Shown: positions 50,117 to 58,190 of the stretch, piece after piece | Numbering within the stretch: the first letter of the stretch is position 1 | How the letters are laid out: each line of letters opens with the position of its first letter | Source: Micromonospora tulbaghiae | GTDB taxonomy: Bacteria; Actinomycetota; Actinomycetes; Mycobacteriales; Micromonosporaceae | Direction of reading: 5' to 3' | Length of the DNA stretch: 64,000 nucleotides | Assembly: GCF_900091605.1 (NCBI RefSeq) | Contig: NZ_FMCQ01000001.1 | Location: forward strand, 62,001 to 126,000 | Notes under the pieces: model-generated | Told to the model about the DNA's origin: nothing | Databases searched by the model: none | Seen by the model: only the letters and a program-made list of their open reading frames with translations | Position numbers and translations under genes: made by a program

Positions 50117-50836
50117 TCACTGAAGCAGGCCGCCGAGCACGCCGCCCTGCTGCTGGGAGCCGCTGCCGGCCACCGGAGGCTCCTCCGAGGGCTGGACCAC
50201 GACGAAGCCCTGACCGGCGAAGCTCATCGTGAACGCCTCACCGGTGCTGCGACCGAGAAGCGTGCCGAGACCGAGCTGCTCGGCGCGGTGGTAGCCGGTC
50301 TGGAGGTTCGCCGACCAGCAGACCGCCGCCTGCGGGTCCACGTACGTCGGCGCGTCCACGTTGAGCACCACCGGGGTGCCCTTGGTGGTGATGGCGATCC
50401 GGCCGTGGCCGGTGAAGACGCAGTTGAACAGGCCGGACGAGGACGCGAAACCGGCGCCGCCGACCATCTTGATGTCGTACTGGAGCGTCGAGTCGAACGC
50501 CAGCACGCTGGAGCCGTTGATGGACAGCGCGTCGCCCGGCTCCAGGTCGATGATGTGCACGTCCTTGGCGAAGTCGGCGAGGAAGACGTCGCCGCGCCCG
50601 GAGAGCTTCATCAGCGGCACGCCCTCACCGGTGAGCCGCTGCTTGATGAACTTGCCGATGCCGCCGGAGCCGAGGGCCTGGAACTGCACCTGCCCCTGGT
50701 AGGCGACCATCGACCCGACCCGGGCCATCGCCTCGCCGTTCAGCTCGATCTTCAGCATCTTGGCGTTCTGCAACCGCATGCCCGGCTGCTGGGACTCCTT
50801 CTCAAGGTTCTCCGCGGAGAACAGCGCGCTGCGCAT
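50117..50836 (-). CDS. AIM24 family protein
   Basis: The 239-residue protein belongs to the AIM24/TRAP-like beta-barrel family. It starts with NAKMLKIELNGEAMARVGSMVAYQG (partly conserved) and includes RGDVFLADFAKDVHIIDLEPGDALSING (partly conserved). A later segment is SSSGLFNCVFTGHGRIAITTKG (partly conserved). The C-terminus is Gly/Gln-rich (GSQQQGGVLGGLLQ). The molecular role in bacteria is unclear. ATG 50836 is preceded by AGGAGG. A palindrome spans the expected transcription start (see 50852-50868), so a repressor is likely. Confidence 0.82.
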   Translation of the reverse strand: MRSALFSAENLEKESQQPGMRLQNAKMLKIELNGEAMARVGSMVAYQGQVQFQALGSGGIGKFIKQRLTGEGVPLMKLSGRGDVFLADFAKDVHIIDLEPGDALSINGSSVLAFDSTLQYDIKMVGGAGFASSSGLFNCVFTGHGRIAITTKGTPVVLNVDAPTYVDPQAAVCWSANLQTGYHRAEQLGLGTLLGRSTGEAFTMSFAGQGFVVVQPSEEPPVAGSGSQQQGGVLGGLLQ

Positions 50837-50851
50837 GGGTTTTCCTCCTGC

Positions 50852-50868
50852 ATCAGGATGTGCCTGAT
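50852..50868. promoter_or_regulatory. Palindrome at the AIM24 transcription start
   Basis: ATCAGG-atgtg-CCTGAT is a perfect 6-bp inverted repeat. The leftward -10 TAACCT (50878-50873) predicts initiation near 50866, inside the palindrome, a typical repressor position. Confidence 0.5.
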
Positions 50869-50931
50869 CCGCAGGTTAGGGGACCGGCGCAACCGCCGGA
50901 ATCAGCCGGGTGGCGACGCGCCGGAGGCCGG

Positions 50932-51282
50932 TCAGCCCCAGCCCAGCGCGTGCAGGCGCTCGTCGTCGATGCCGAAGTGGTGGGCGATCTCGTGCACCAC
51001 TGTGATCGCCACCTCGTCGACGACGTCGTCGTCGCTGTCGCAGATCGCCAGGATCGGGTTGCGGTAGATCAGGATGCGGTCGGGCAGCACGCCGGAGTAG
51101 TCCCAGCCGCGAGAGGTGAGCGAATGCCCCTCGTACAGGCCGAGCAGGTCCTCGCCCGGCGGCGGGTCGTCCTCCACCAGGATGACCACGTTGCTCATCA
51201 ACCCGAGCAGTTCCTCGGGCACCTCGTCGAGCGCCTCGCCGACCAGTTCCTCGAACCGGTCCCGGCTCATCTCCACGGCCAC
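50932..51282 (-). CDS. Zincin-like metallopeptidase (PF06262 type)
   Basis: The 116-residue protein is the full length of this small family. It carries the zinc motif VVHEIAHHFGID near its C-terminus (about residues 96-107). The N-terminal half contains FEELVGEALDEVPEELLGLMSNV (partly conserved), then LLGLYEGHSL and PDRILIYRNPI, all typical. The substrate is unknown. GTG 51282 is the longest start with GGAGGGAG 12-14 nt upstream. ATG 51270, four codons later, is equally possible. Confidence 0.85.
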   Translation of the reverse strand: MAVEMSRDRFEELVGEALDEVPEELLGLMSNVVILVEDDPPPGEDLLGLYEGHSLTSRGWDYSGVLPDRILIYRNPILAICDSDDDVVDEVAITVVHEIAHHFGIDDERLHALGWG

Positions 51283-51365
51283 GCCGCCCGGTCACTCCCT
51301 CCGGATCGGGCACACCGCACGGCGAGGGCGTCCCGCAGGACACCCCCGCCGTGCCGTACGCGATG

Positions 51366-51794
51366 TCAGGCCAGACGGGCGTTCAGCGTGATCTGCGCGC
51401 CCGGGGACAGCAGCCGGGAGATCGGGCAGTTCTCCTTGGCCGCCTCGGCGAGCTTGGTGAACTCGGCCTGGTCGATGCCCGGAACCTGGCCCACGGTCTC
51501 CAGGTCGATGCGGGTCACGGTCATGCCGGCGTCGGTCTTGTCGAAGTGCACCTTGGCGGTGGTCTCCACCGCCGTCTCCTGGGCGCCGGCGTCGGCGAGC
51601 TGCTTGGAGAGGGCCATCGAGAAGCAGCCGGCGTGCGCGGCGCCGATCAGCTCCTCGGGGTTGGTGCCCTCGCCCTCCTCGAAGCGCGACTTGAAGGAGT
51701 AGTTGCCGGACAGGCCGCCCTTGCCGGTGCGGACGGTGCCGGACCCCTCGGTGAGGTTGCCCTGCCAGCGAGCGGATGCGGTACGGATAGGCAT
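51366..51794 (-). CDS. OsmC/Ohr family peroxiredoxin-like protein
   Basis: The 142-residue protein has both catalytic cysteines of OsmC: one in HAGCFSMALS (about residue 60) and one in ENCPISRLLS (about residue 124). The latter falls in the ISRLLS form typical of OsmC rather than Ohr. It reduces organic hydroperoxides and is induced by osmotic or oxidative stress in relatives. TAGCGT (51807-51802) ends 7 nt before ATG 51794, a leaderless arrangement. Confidence 0.9.
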   Translation of the reverse strand: MPIRTASARWQGNLTEGSGTVRTGKGGLSGNYSFKSRFEEGEGTNPEELIGAAHAGCFSMALSKQLADAGAQETAVETTAKVHFDKTDAGMTVTRIDLETVGQVPGIDQAEFTKLAEAAKENCPISRLLSPGAQITLNARLA

Positions 51795-51912
51795 GGCACC
51801 GACGCTAACCGAAAGCGGGCCGCCCCGCACCGGACCTCGGGGTCGCGATCCCGGCCGTCGGGAGCGGGCTGTGCCATGATTCGACGCAGGCCCGCGCACG
51901 GGAAGGGTGGCC

Positions 51913-52644
51913 ATGTCGCAGGATCTCCCCGTTCCCCGGCAGGAGAAGCGAATCCCCATGCAGGACAACCGGTCCGACGACACCACGATCGTCGAGTGGG
52001 GCGACGCCGAGCCGAAGTCGTCCGGCCGGGCCGCGCGCTCGCTCGCCGCGCTGGGCCGGGACCGCCGCCTGCCGCCCGTGCTCACCGGGCTCGGCGCGGT
52101 GGCCGCGATCGCCTCGCTGCTCGGTGAGTGGCTGGCGATCACGGTGCCGGCCGAGACCCGGGGCGACGACGCGCCCGCGCGGCTGACCAGCGGCATCTCC
52201 GAGATCGGCGGGTTCGGTACGACGTACCTCGTGGGGCTGCTCGGGCTGTCGGTCGCGGTGGGGCTGGCGCTGCGCGGCGCCCCTGCGGTACGGCAGCACG
52301 CCCGGCTGGCCGGGCTGGGTCTCGCGGCGGGTGTGCTCGGGGTGCTGGTCGCGACCGCCGCCTCGCTCGAAAAACTGGCCCGGCGCATCCTGTTCTTCGT
52401 CGGCGAGCAGCGCCTGGAGGTCGAGCACGGACGCGGCCTGGTCAGCGCGTTCGTCGCCGTCGCGCTGCTGGCGGCCGCGCTGCACCTGGCCGGCCGGGCG
52501 GTCGGCGGGGCGCCCACCGACGGGGAGCCGGACGACGACCGGCCCGACCGCCGCCGGGCGGACGAGGACGACGTACCCCCGGCCCCGGCGGACCTGACGG
52601 TGCAGCCCACGGTGCCGTTCGCCGGCCCCGAACGGTCCTACTGA
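51913..52644 (+). CDS. Hypothetical membrane protein
   Basis: The 243-residue protein has a polar N-terminus (about 1-50) and then four hydrophobic helices (about 55-75, 98-118, 128-148 and 175-195). The acidic, Pro-rich C-terminus contains DGEPDDDRPDRRRADEDD (partly). I do not recognise a family. ATG 51913 is chosen because GGAAGGG sits about 5 nt upstream; GTG 51907 overlaps that site. A probable -10 CATGAT lies at 51876-51881. The gene is divergent from osmC. Confidence 0.65.
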   Translation: MSQDLPVPRQEKRIPMQDNRSDDTTIVEWGDAEPKSSGRAARSLAALGRDRRLPPVLTGLGAVAAIASLLGEWLAITVPAETRGDDAPARLTSGISEIGGFGTTYLVGLLGLSVAVGLALRGAPAVRQHARLAGLGLAAGVLGVLVATAASLEKLARRILFFVGEQRLEVEHGRGLVSAFVAVALLAAALHLAGRAVGGAPTDGEPDDDRPDRRRADEDDVPPAPADLTVQPTVPFAGPERSY

Positions 52645-52811
52645 ACCAGGTCCGGCAGCGCGTCCGGCGGCCATCGGAGCTTCGCCGCCGATTCGCCGGA
52701 AAGCCGTGGTTGCCGACCGTTCCGCGAGATACGGTTGCTGCCCGCCGTCCCATGGTCGCGGCACCGAGGACCTGGTCGGCCGGCGTGACGGCGGCGGGCG
52801 AAGGAGGAACC

Positions 52812-53633
52812 ATGACCCGCCCGGGACTGCCCAAGCTGATCGCCACCGACCTCGACGGCACGCTCGTCCGCAGCGACGAGACCGTCTCCGCGTACACCCA
52901 TCGGGTGCTGGACCGGGTGCGGTCCGCCGGGATCCCTGTGGTCGGCGCGACCGGCCGCGGACCCCGCCTGACCGAACTCACCCGCAACGACATCCGGGCC
53001 GCGGACTTCCTCGTGATGGCCGGTGGCGGCCGGGTGGTGGACCAGAGCGACCCGGAGGGGCCCCTGGTGCTGCGGGACGAGCGGCTGCCCGGCGAGGTGC
53101 TGGCCCGGATCCTCACCGACCTGGAGGCAGCGGTCGGGCCGCTGACGGTGATGGTGGAGGCGTCGGACGAGCACGACGCGCCGCTCTGGGGCGACTACCA
53201 CCCGAGCTGGCCCTACCCGGACCGGTTCGAGGCGCGCAGCCGGGTCGAGTGCCTGTCCTGCGACGTGATCAAGGCGTTCGCGCGTACCGCCGACCACCAC
53301 GTGGACGAGCTGCTGGCCGCGGCGCGGGCGATCGTGCCACCGGACGTGGCCACGCTCACCCAGGCCGGGCTCGACTTCGTCGAGATCTGCCCGCCCCGCA
53401 CCGACAAGGCCAGCGGGCTGAGCGTCATCGCCGAGCGCCTCGGCGTGGACCCGGCCGACGTGCTGGTCTTCGGCGATCAGCCGAACGACCTGCCGATGTT
53501 CGACTGGGCGGGCTGGGCGCGGGTGGCGGTGGCGAACGCCCACCCGGAGGTGCGCGCCGCGGCGGACGAGATCACCTTGCGCAACGACGACGACGGGGTC
53601 GCGGTCTACCTGGACCGGCTACTCTCCCGGTGA
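52812..53633 (+). CDS. HAD-superfamily hydrolase, Cof type (copy 1)
   Basis: The 273-residue phosphatase has the four HAD motifs of the Cof/IIB subgroup: ATDLDGTLVRSDE (nucleophile Asp), GATGRGP, the conserved Lys in RTDKASGL and VFGDQPNDLPMFDWAG. The cap domain between motifs II and III sets the substrate, likely a sugar or cofactor phosphate. ATG 52812 has AAGGAGG 6 nt upstream. The stop overlaps the next ATG. The copy 2 gene is a diverged paralogue. Confidence 0.88.
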   Translation: MTRPGLPKLIATDLDGTLVRSDETVSAYTHRVLDRVRSAGIPVVGATGRGPRLTELTRNDIRAADFLVMAGGGRVVDQSDPEGPLVLRDERLPGEVLARILTDLEAAVGPLTVMVEASDEHDAPLWGDYHPSWPYPDRFEARSRVECLSCDVIKAFARTADHHVDELLAAARAIVPPDVATLTQAGLDFVEICPPRTDKASGLSVIAERLGVDPADVLVFGDQPNDLPMFDWAGWARVAVANAHPEVRAAADEITLRNDDDGVAVYLDRLLSR

Positions 53634-54445
53634 TGGAAGATCCACCTCGCCTCGTCGCCTCCGACATCGACGGCACGCTGCTGCGCGACGACCGGACGCT
53701 CAGCCCGCGTACCGCCGCGGTGCTGGCCCGCATCAACGCCGCCGGCACGCCGGTGGTCCTGGTCACCGGCCGTCCGATCCGCTGGCTCCAGATGGTGTAC
53801 GAGCAGCTCGCCGAGCCGCTGCCGGCCATCTGCGCCAACGGCGCGGTGGTGTACGACCCGGTCACCGACCAGGTGCTGCGGGCCGACCCGCTCGCCCCGG
53901 AGCTGCTGGCGGAGGTGGCCCGGCGCCTGCGCGCCGAGGTGCCCGAGGTGAGCTTCGCGGTGGAGATCGTGGACAGCCGGCAGATGCGACACGAGGCGCA
54001 CTACCCGCTGCGCTGGGACGCCGACCTCGACGCGATCCGGGCCGTCGAGTCGCCCGAGGAGCTGCTGGCCGCGCCTGCGGTGAAGCTGCTGGCCCGGGCC
54101 GGTGAGCAGGACCCGGACGTCTTCGTGCGGGTGGTGGCGGGCGCGCTGGAAGGGCTGGCCGAGGCAACCCACTCGTCGTACAGCGGGTTGATCGAGATCT
54201 CCGCCGCCGGCGTGACCAAGGCGGCCGGTCTGGCCTGGTACGCGGAGCGGCTCGGCATCGACGAGCGGGACGTGCTGGCCTTCGGCGACATGCCCAACGA
54301 CGTACCGATGCTGGCCTGGGCCGGACGGGCGGTGGCCGTCGCCAACGCCCACCCGGCCGTACGCGAGATCGCACACGAGGTCACCGGGCCGAACACCGAG
54401 GACGGCGTCGCGGCGTACCTGGAGAAGGTCTTCGGGGTGGACTGA
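53633..54445 (+). CDS. HAD-superfamily hydrolase, Cof type (copy 2)
   Basis: The 270-residue phosphatase is a tandem paralogue of the preceding gene, with ASDIDGTLLRDDRTLS, VTGRPIRWLQ, GVTKAAGLAWY (conserved Lys) and AFGDMPNDVPMLAWAG. It shares a base with the upstream stop (TGATG), so the two phosphatases are co-translated. The motif II segment RPIRW and the cap differ from copy 1, so substrates probably differ. A strong terminator follows. Confidence 0.88.
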   Translation: MEDPPRLVASDIDGTLLRDDRTLSPRTAAVLARINAAGTPVVLVTGRPIRWLQMVYEQLAEPLPAICANGAVVYDPVTDQVLRADPLAPELLAEVARRLRAEVPEVSFAVEIVDSRQMRHEAHYPLRWDADLDAIRAVESPEELLAAPAVKLLARAGEQDPDVFVRVVAGALEGLAEATHSSYSGLIEISAAGVTKAAGLAWYAERLGIDERDVLAFGDMPNDVPMLAWAGRAVAVANAHPAVREIAHEVTGPNTEDGVAAYLEKVFGVD

Positions 54446-54446
54446 G

Positions 54447-54475
54447 CGGCCGGGGCGGGTGAGGCGCCCCGGCCG
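54447..54475. terminator. Bidirectional 11-bp GC hairpin terminator
   Basis: CGGCCGGGGCG (54447-54457) pairs perfectly with CGCCCCGGCCG (54465-54475) around a 7-nt loop, between the HAD and bpa stop codons. Confidence 0.75.
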
Positions 54476-54480
54476 ACAGG

Positions 54481-55068
54481 TCACAGGTACTGGCCGGGCG
54501 CGTGGCCCTCGCCGCCGGGCATCCCCGGCATGCCCGGAATCACGCCGCCCGGGCCACCCGGGCCGCTCGGCAGCGCCTGGCGGCCGGAACGCATCTGCTC
54601 CAGCTGGACGCGGGCGGCCATCTGCTGGGCCACCAGCGCGGCCTGGATGCCGTGGAACAGTCCTTCCAGCCAGCCCACCAGCTGGGCGTGCGCGATGCGC
54701 AGCTCACCCTCGCTCGGCGCCTGCTGCTCGGTGAACGGCAGCGAGATCCGCTCCAGCTCCTCGCGCAGCTCGGGGGCGAGGCCCTCCTTCAGCTCGACGA
54801 TCGAGCGCTCGTGGATCTCCCGCATCCGGTGCCGGCTCGCGTCGTCGAGCGGCGCCGCCTTCACCTCCTCCAGCAGCTGCTTGATCATGCTGCCGATCCG
54901 CATCACCTTGGCCGGCTGCTCGACCAGACGGGTCGGGTCCTCGCCCTTGCCCTCGTCGGTCTGCACCGTGCCGACCGGGCGGCCGTCCGGCCCGACCACC
55001 ACCACGGTGCCGGGGATGCCATCGTTGCCCTGTTCGTCGTCGTGTCCGGCGGAGTGCGCTTCGGTCAT
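54481..55068 (-). CDS. bpa: Bacterial proteasome activator Bpa/PafE
   Basis: The 195-residue protein matches the ATP-independent activator that opens the 20S proteasome gate in actinobacteria. The helical core (about residues 55-160) contains RIGSMIKQLLEEVKAAPLDD, LAPELREELERISLPF and AHAQLVGWLEGLFHGIQAAL. The C-terminus ends in GQYL, the short motif that docks into proteasome pockets. A Gly/Pro-rich linker joins them. ATG 55068 is preferred; TAAAGA (55082-55077) lies 8 nt upstream, and ATG 55077 overlaps it. Proteasome genes are not in this window. Confidence 0.9.
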   Translation of the reverse strand: MTEAHSAGHDDEQGNDGIPGTVVVVGPDGRPVGTVQTDEGKGEDPTRLVEQPAKVMRIGSMIKQLLEEVKAAPLDDASRHRMREIHERSIVELKEGLAPELREELERISLPFTEQQAPSEGELRIAHAQLVGWLEGLFHGIQAALVAQQMAARVQLEQMRSGRQALPSGPGGPGGVIPGMPGMPGGEGHAPGQYL

Positions 55069-55122
55069 GGCACCCATCTTTACCCACGCCGACCATGTGC
55101 ACGCGGCCGGACCGGTGGACGC

Positions 55123-55137
55123 TACCGTCGCGGCATG
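55123..55137 (+). promoter_or_regulatory. Leaderless-type promoter of the alpha/beta hydrolase gene
   Basis: TACCGT (55123-55128) ends 6 nt before ATG 55135. Confidence 0.55.
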
Positions 55138-55962
55138 CTCTCCGACCCGCGCGAGGTGCTGACCCGCCCGTCCCCGCCCCCGGATGCCACGGTCTCCTAC
55201 GGCGACCACCCGGACCAGTGCGCCGACCTGCGCCTCCCGGCGGGCGACGGGCCGCCCCGGCCGCTCGTCGTCGTGGTGCACGGCGGCTTCTGGCGTGCGG
55301 AGTACGACCGGACCCACACCGGCCCGATGGCGGCGGCGCTCGCCGCGCTCGGCCACCCGGTCGCGCAGATCGAGTACCGGCGGACCGGCCGGCCGGACGG
55401 CGGCTGGCCGCACACGCTCACCGACGTCCGCGCCGGGATCGCCGCGCTGCCGGAACTCGCCGCCGCCGCGCTGCCCGGCCGGGTGGCGCCCGTGCCGCCG
55501 ATCCTGGTCGGTCACTCCGCGGGCGGGCACCTGGCCCTGTACGTGGCCGCGCACGCCCCGGAGACGGTCGGCGGGGTGCTCGCGCTGGCGCCGGTGGCCG
55601 ACCTCGCGCAGGCGTACCGGCTGGACCTGGACGGCGGTGCGGTGGCCGCGCTGCTCGGCGGCGGCCCGGACGACGTGCCGGACCGGTACGCGACCGCGGA
55701 TCCGTCGAAACTCGTACCCATGCGAACACGTACAGTAGTCATTCACGGTGATCAAGATGTTCAGGTTCCCATCGCGATCAGCCGGTCCTGGATAGCCGCA
55801 GATCAGGCCGCCGGAGGCTCAGCCACGCTCATTGAGCTGTCCAAATGTGAGCATTTCGGGCTGATCGCACCAGGCTCCACCGCATGGCCCCGGGTCGTCG
55901 AGGCGTTGCGGTCGCTTCACGATGATCTTCCGGGCATTGACGCAGCGTCGTCGACCAGGTAG
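55135..55962 (+). CDS. Alpha/beta hydrolase (esterase/lipase-type)
   Basis: The 275-residue enzyme has the oxyanion motif VVHGGFWRAEYD near residue 43, the nucleophile elbow VGHSAGGHLAL (about residues 124-134), a catalytic Asp in HGDQDVQVP and a His in CEHFGLI. This is the layout of kynurenine-formamidase-like or carboxylesterase-type proteins. From about 55710 onward codon use changes sharply: many A/T-ending codons (att, gat, caa, gtt, aaa) replace the usual G/C-ending ones. The 3' quarter may have a different origin. No membrane or signal segment is seen. Confidence 0.82.
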   Translation: MLSDPREVLTRPSPPPDATVSYGDHPDQCADLRLPAGDGPPRPLVVVVHGGFWRAEYDRTHTGPMAAALAALGHPVAQIEYRRTGRPDGGWPHTLTDVRAGIAALPELAAAALPGRVAPVPPILVGHSAGGHLALYVAAHAPETVGGVLALAPVADLAQAYRLDLDGGAVAALLGGGPDDVPDRYATADPSKLVPMRTRTVVIHGDQDVQVPIAISRSWIAADQAAGGSATLIELSKCEHFGLIAPGSTAWPRVVEALRSLHDDLPGIDAASSTR

Positions 55963-56011
55963 AACGCCGAAGGGGTGTGCACCATGGCCACCCGGTCGGG
56001 AAGGAAACTCG

Positions 56012-57232
56012 GTGGCACAGATGAACCGCAGGCGGGCGCTGCAACTGCTGGCCGCGCTGGGTACCACCGGACTGGCGGCGGGTTGCGGCTCCGGGAACGA
56101 CGACGGGGAGCAGACCGGATCCGGCAGCCCGATCAAAGTCGGGCTGATCGTGCCCGGCAGCGGGGCGAACAAGGCCATCGGCGACGAGATCACCAACGGC
56201 TTCCAGCTCTTCCTCAGCATGCGCGGCCAGCAGATCGCCGGCCACCCGGTCACGCTCGTGACCGCCGAGGAGGGCGACACCGCCGCCACCGGCAAGGCCG
56301 CCGTCGACCGGTTGCTCAAGGAGGGCGTGCTCGCGCTCACCGGCGTGGTCAGCCCGACCGTGATGACAGGCATCAAGGACGCGGTCGAGGAAGCCCGGGT
56401 GCCCCTGCTGGGCTCCAACGCCTCCCCGTCGACGCTCCAGGGCGTCGTCTACATCTGGCGCACGTCGTACGTGCTGACCGAGCCCGGCGAGGCGCTCGGC
56501 GAGTACCTGCGCCAGAAGCTGGACGCCTCCAGCCGGATCGCCATCTTCGGCACCCGCGGCCTGGGCAGCCAGGACGTCGTCAAAGGGCTGCGGCGCGCGT
56601 ACGAGCGGGGCCGCCGGCTCACCGAGGACCCGATCTTCACCGACGACGACCCCAACCCCTCCCGGACGCTCTACTCCGGGCCGATCCGCAAGGCGCTCGA
56701 GCGCAAGCCGGACGCGGTGTTCTGCCACTACTCCGGCGCGCAGGCCGTGCAGTTCGTCAAGCAGCTCTACGCCCTGGGCTACCGGGGACCGATCTACGCC
56801 CCCGGGTTCCTCACCGAGGGCACCGCGCTCGACCAGCTCGACGACGGGGAGAAGGGCCGCGAGCGCAAGCTGATCCAGTCGTACGGCATCGAGACCGCGC
56901 TGAACTACTCGGCCGACCTCAACAACACCGCGAACCGGATCTTCGCCTCGGCGTACCGCAAGACGTTCAACTCGGCGCCCACCACGTACGCGATGGCCTC
57001 CTACGACGCCGCGCTGGTGCTGGACAAGGCGATCCGGCTGGCCGGGTCGAACCCCTCACCGCAGCAGGTCAACCTGGCGCTGGGCAAGGTCGGCCAGGTG
57101 GACAGCCCGCGCGGCACGTGGCAGTTCAACCAGACCCGTACGCCGCAGCAGAAGTGGTACCTGCGGCGGGTGCAGACCGACGGCCGGCTGCTCTCCAACG
57201 TCGTGATCAACGAGCTGGCGACGCTGGGCTGA
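56012..57232 (+). CDS. ABC transporter substrate-binding lipoprotein (branched-chain amino acid type)
   Basis: The 406-residue protein has a lipoprotein signal (LLAALGTTGLAAGC, lipidated Cys about residue 25) and a type-I periplasmic binding fold. The fold starts IKVGLIVPGSGANKAIGDEITNGFQLFL (partly conserved) and includes GVVSPTVMTGIKDAVEEARVPLLGS (partly conserved). A later segment is YAMASYDAALVLDKAI. No permease or ATPase genes are adjacent, so it is an orphan binding protein or a receptor. GTG 56012 follows GGAAGGAAA. ATG 56021 is the alternative. A strong hairpin follows. Confidence 0.87.
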   Translation: MAQMNRRRALQLLAALGTTGLAAGCGSGNDDGEQTGSGSPIKVGLIVPGSGANKAIGDEITNGFQLFLSMRGQQIAGHPVTLVTAEEGDTAATGKAAVDRLLKEGVLALTGVVSPTVMTGIKDAVEEARVPLLGSNASPSTLQGVVYIWRTSYVLTEPGEALGEYLRQKLDASSRIAIFGTRGLGSQDVVKGLRRAYERGRRLTEDPIFTDDDPNPSRTLYSGPIRKALERKPDAVFCHYSGAQAVQFVKQLYALGYRGPIYAPGFLTEGTALDQLDDGEKGRERKLIQSYGIETALNYSADLNNTANRIFASAYRKTFNSAPTTYAMASYDAALVLDKAIRLAGSNPSPQQVNLALGKVGQVDSPRGTWQFNQTRTPQQKWYLRRVQTDGRLLSNVVINELATLG

Positions 57233-57251
57233 CCGGCCCCGTACACGCGCA

Positions 57252-57280
57252 AGGGCGGTCTCCCACCGGGAGGCCGCCCT
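57252..57280. terminator. 13-bp hairpin terminator between convergent genes
   Basis: AGGGCGGTCTCCC (57252-57264) pairs with GGGAGGCCGCCCT (57268-57280), with one G-U wobble and a 3-nt loop. Confidence 0.8.
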
Positions 57281-57297
57281 CGGCGTCGAGGCGTCGC

Positions 57298-58122
57298 TCA
57301 GTGCCGCAGCTCGGCGATGCAGCACTTCACGCTGCCACCGCCCTTCTTCAGCTCGGCCAGCTCCACCGGGACCGGGTGGTAGCCGGCGGCCTTCAGCTTG
57401 CCGGCGAGCCGGGTCGCCTCGTTGTTCAGCACCACGTTGAGCCCGTCGCTCACCAGGTTCAGGCCGAACGCCAGCGCGTCCTCGTCGTCCGCGACGATCG
57501 CGTCCGGGAAGAGCTGGGCCAGCACCTTCTGACTGGCGGCGGAGAAGGCCCCCGGGTAGTAGACGATGTTCTCGTCGTCGATCGAGGCCAGCGCGACGTC
57601 CAGGTGGTAGAAGCGCGGGTCGACCAGGCGCAGCGAGACCACCGGCCGCCCGAGCGCCTCCTGCGCCTCGGCGTGCGCGGCCGGCTCGGTCCGGAAGCCG
57701 TGCCCGGCGAGGATCAGACCGCCGTGCGCCTCCGGGAGGTACGCGAAGTCGCCCTCACCCTCGTTCGTCTCACTCGGCGCGATGAACCGCCAGCCCTGTT
57801 CCTCGTAGAACGCCCGGTGCGCGGCGGCCTCGGCGGACCGCTGCTCGTGCTTGAACCGGGCGCCGTAGGCGGTGCCGTCGACCACGAAGGCGCCGTTGGC
57901 CGCGTAGACCATGTCCGGCAGGCCCGCCTCCGCGGTGAGCAGGTGCACCTCGTGGCCCAGCCCGACGAGCGTCTCCCGCAGCCGGTCCCACTGCTTGACC
58001 GCCAGGTCGGCGTCGACCGGTGTGGTCACGTCCATCCACGGGTTGATCGCGTACTCGACCGCGAAGTGCTCGGGCGAGCACATGAGATATGTCCGCTTTC
58101 GCGAGACTCGCTGCTGGTTCAC
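57298..58122 (-). CDS. Dimethylargininase (DDAH)
   Basis: The 274-residue enzyme belongs to the amidinotransferase fold and resembles DDAH, which splits dimethylarginine into citrulline and dimethylamine. Key segments are YLMCSPEHFAVEYAINPWMD at the start, GEGDFAYL, FYHLDVALASI (catalytic His) and the C-terminal GGGSVKCCIAEL (nucleophilic Cys). An arginine- or ornithine-related amidinohydrolase cannot be excluded. GTG 58122 is favoured because TACTCT (58136-58131) lies 8 nt upstream; an in-frame extension to 58170 overlaps the divergent regulator's leader. It is paired with a divergent Lrp/AsnC regulator. Confidence 0.83.
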   Translation of the reverse strand: MNQQRVSRKRTYLMCSPEHFAVEYAINPWMDVTTPVDADLAVKQWDRLRETLVGLGHEVHLLTAEAGLPDMVYAANGAFVVDGTAYGARFKHEQRSAEAAAHRAFYEEQGWRFIAPSETNEGEGDFAYLPEAHGGLILAGHGFRTEPAAHAEAQEALGRPVVSLRLVDPRFYHLDVALASIDDENIVYYPGAFSAASQKVLAQLFPDAIVADDEDALAFGLNLVSDGLNVVLNNEATRLAGKLKAAGYHPVPVELAELKKGGGSVKCCIAELRH

Positions 58123-58190
58123 GGTCACCAAGAGTAGGTACGGTACAACTTTGGTAACAGCCACAAGCATTGCTTCCCGGGAGCGGAACG

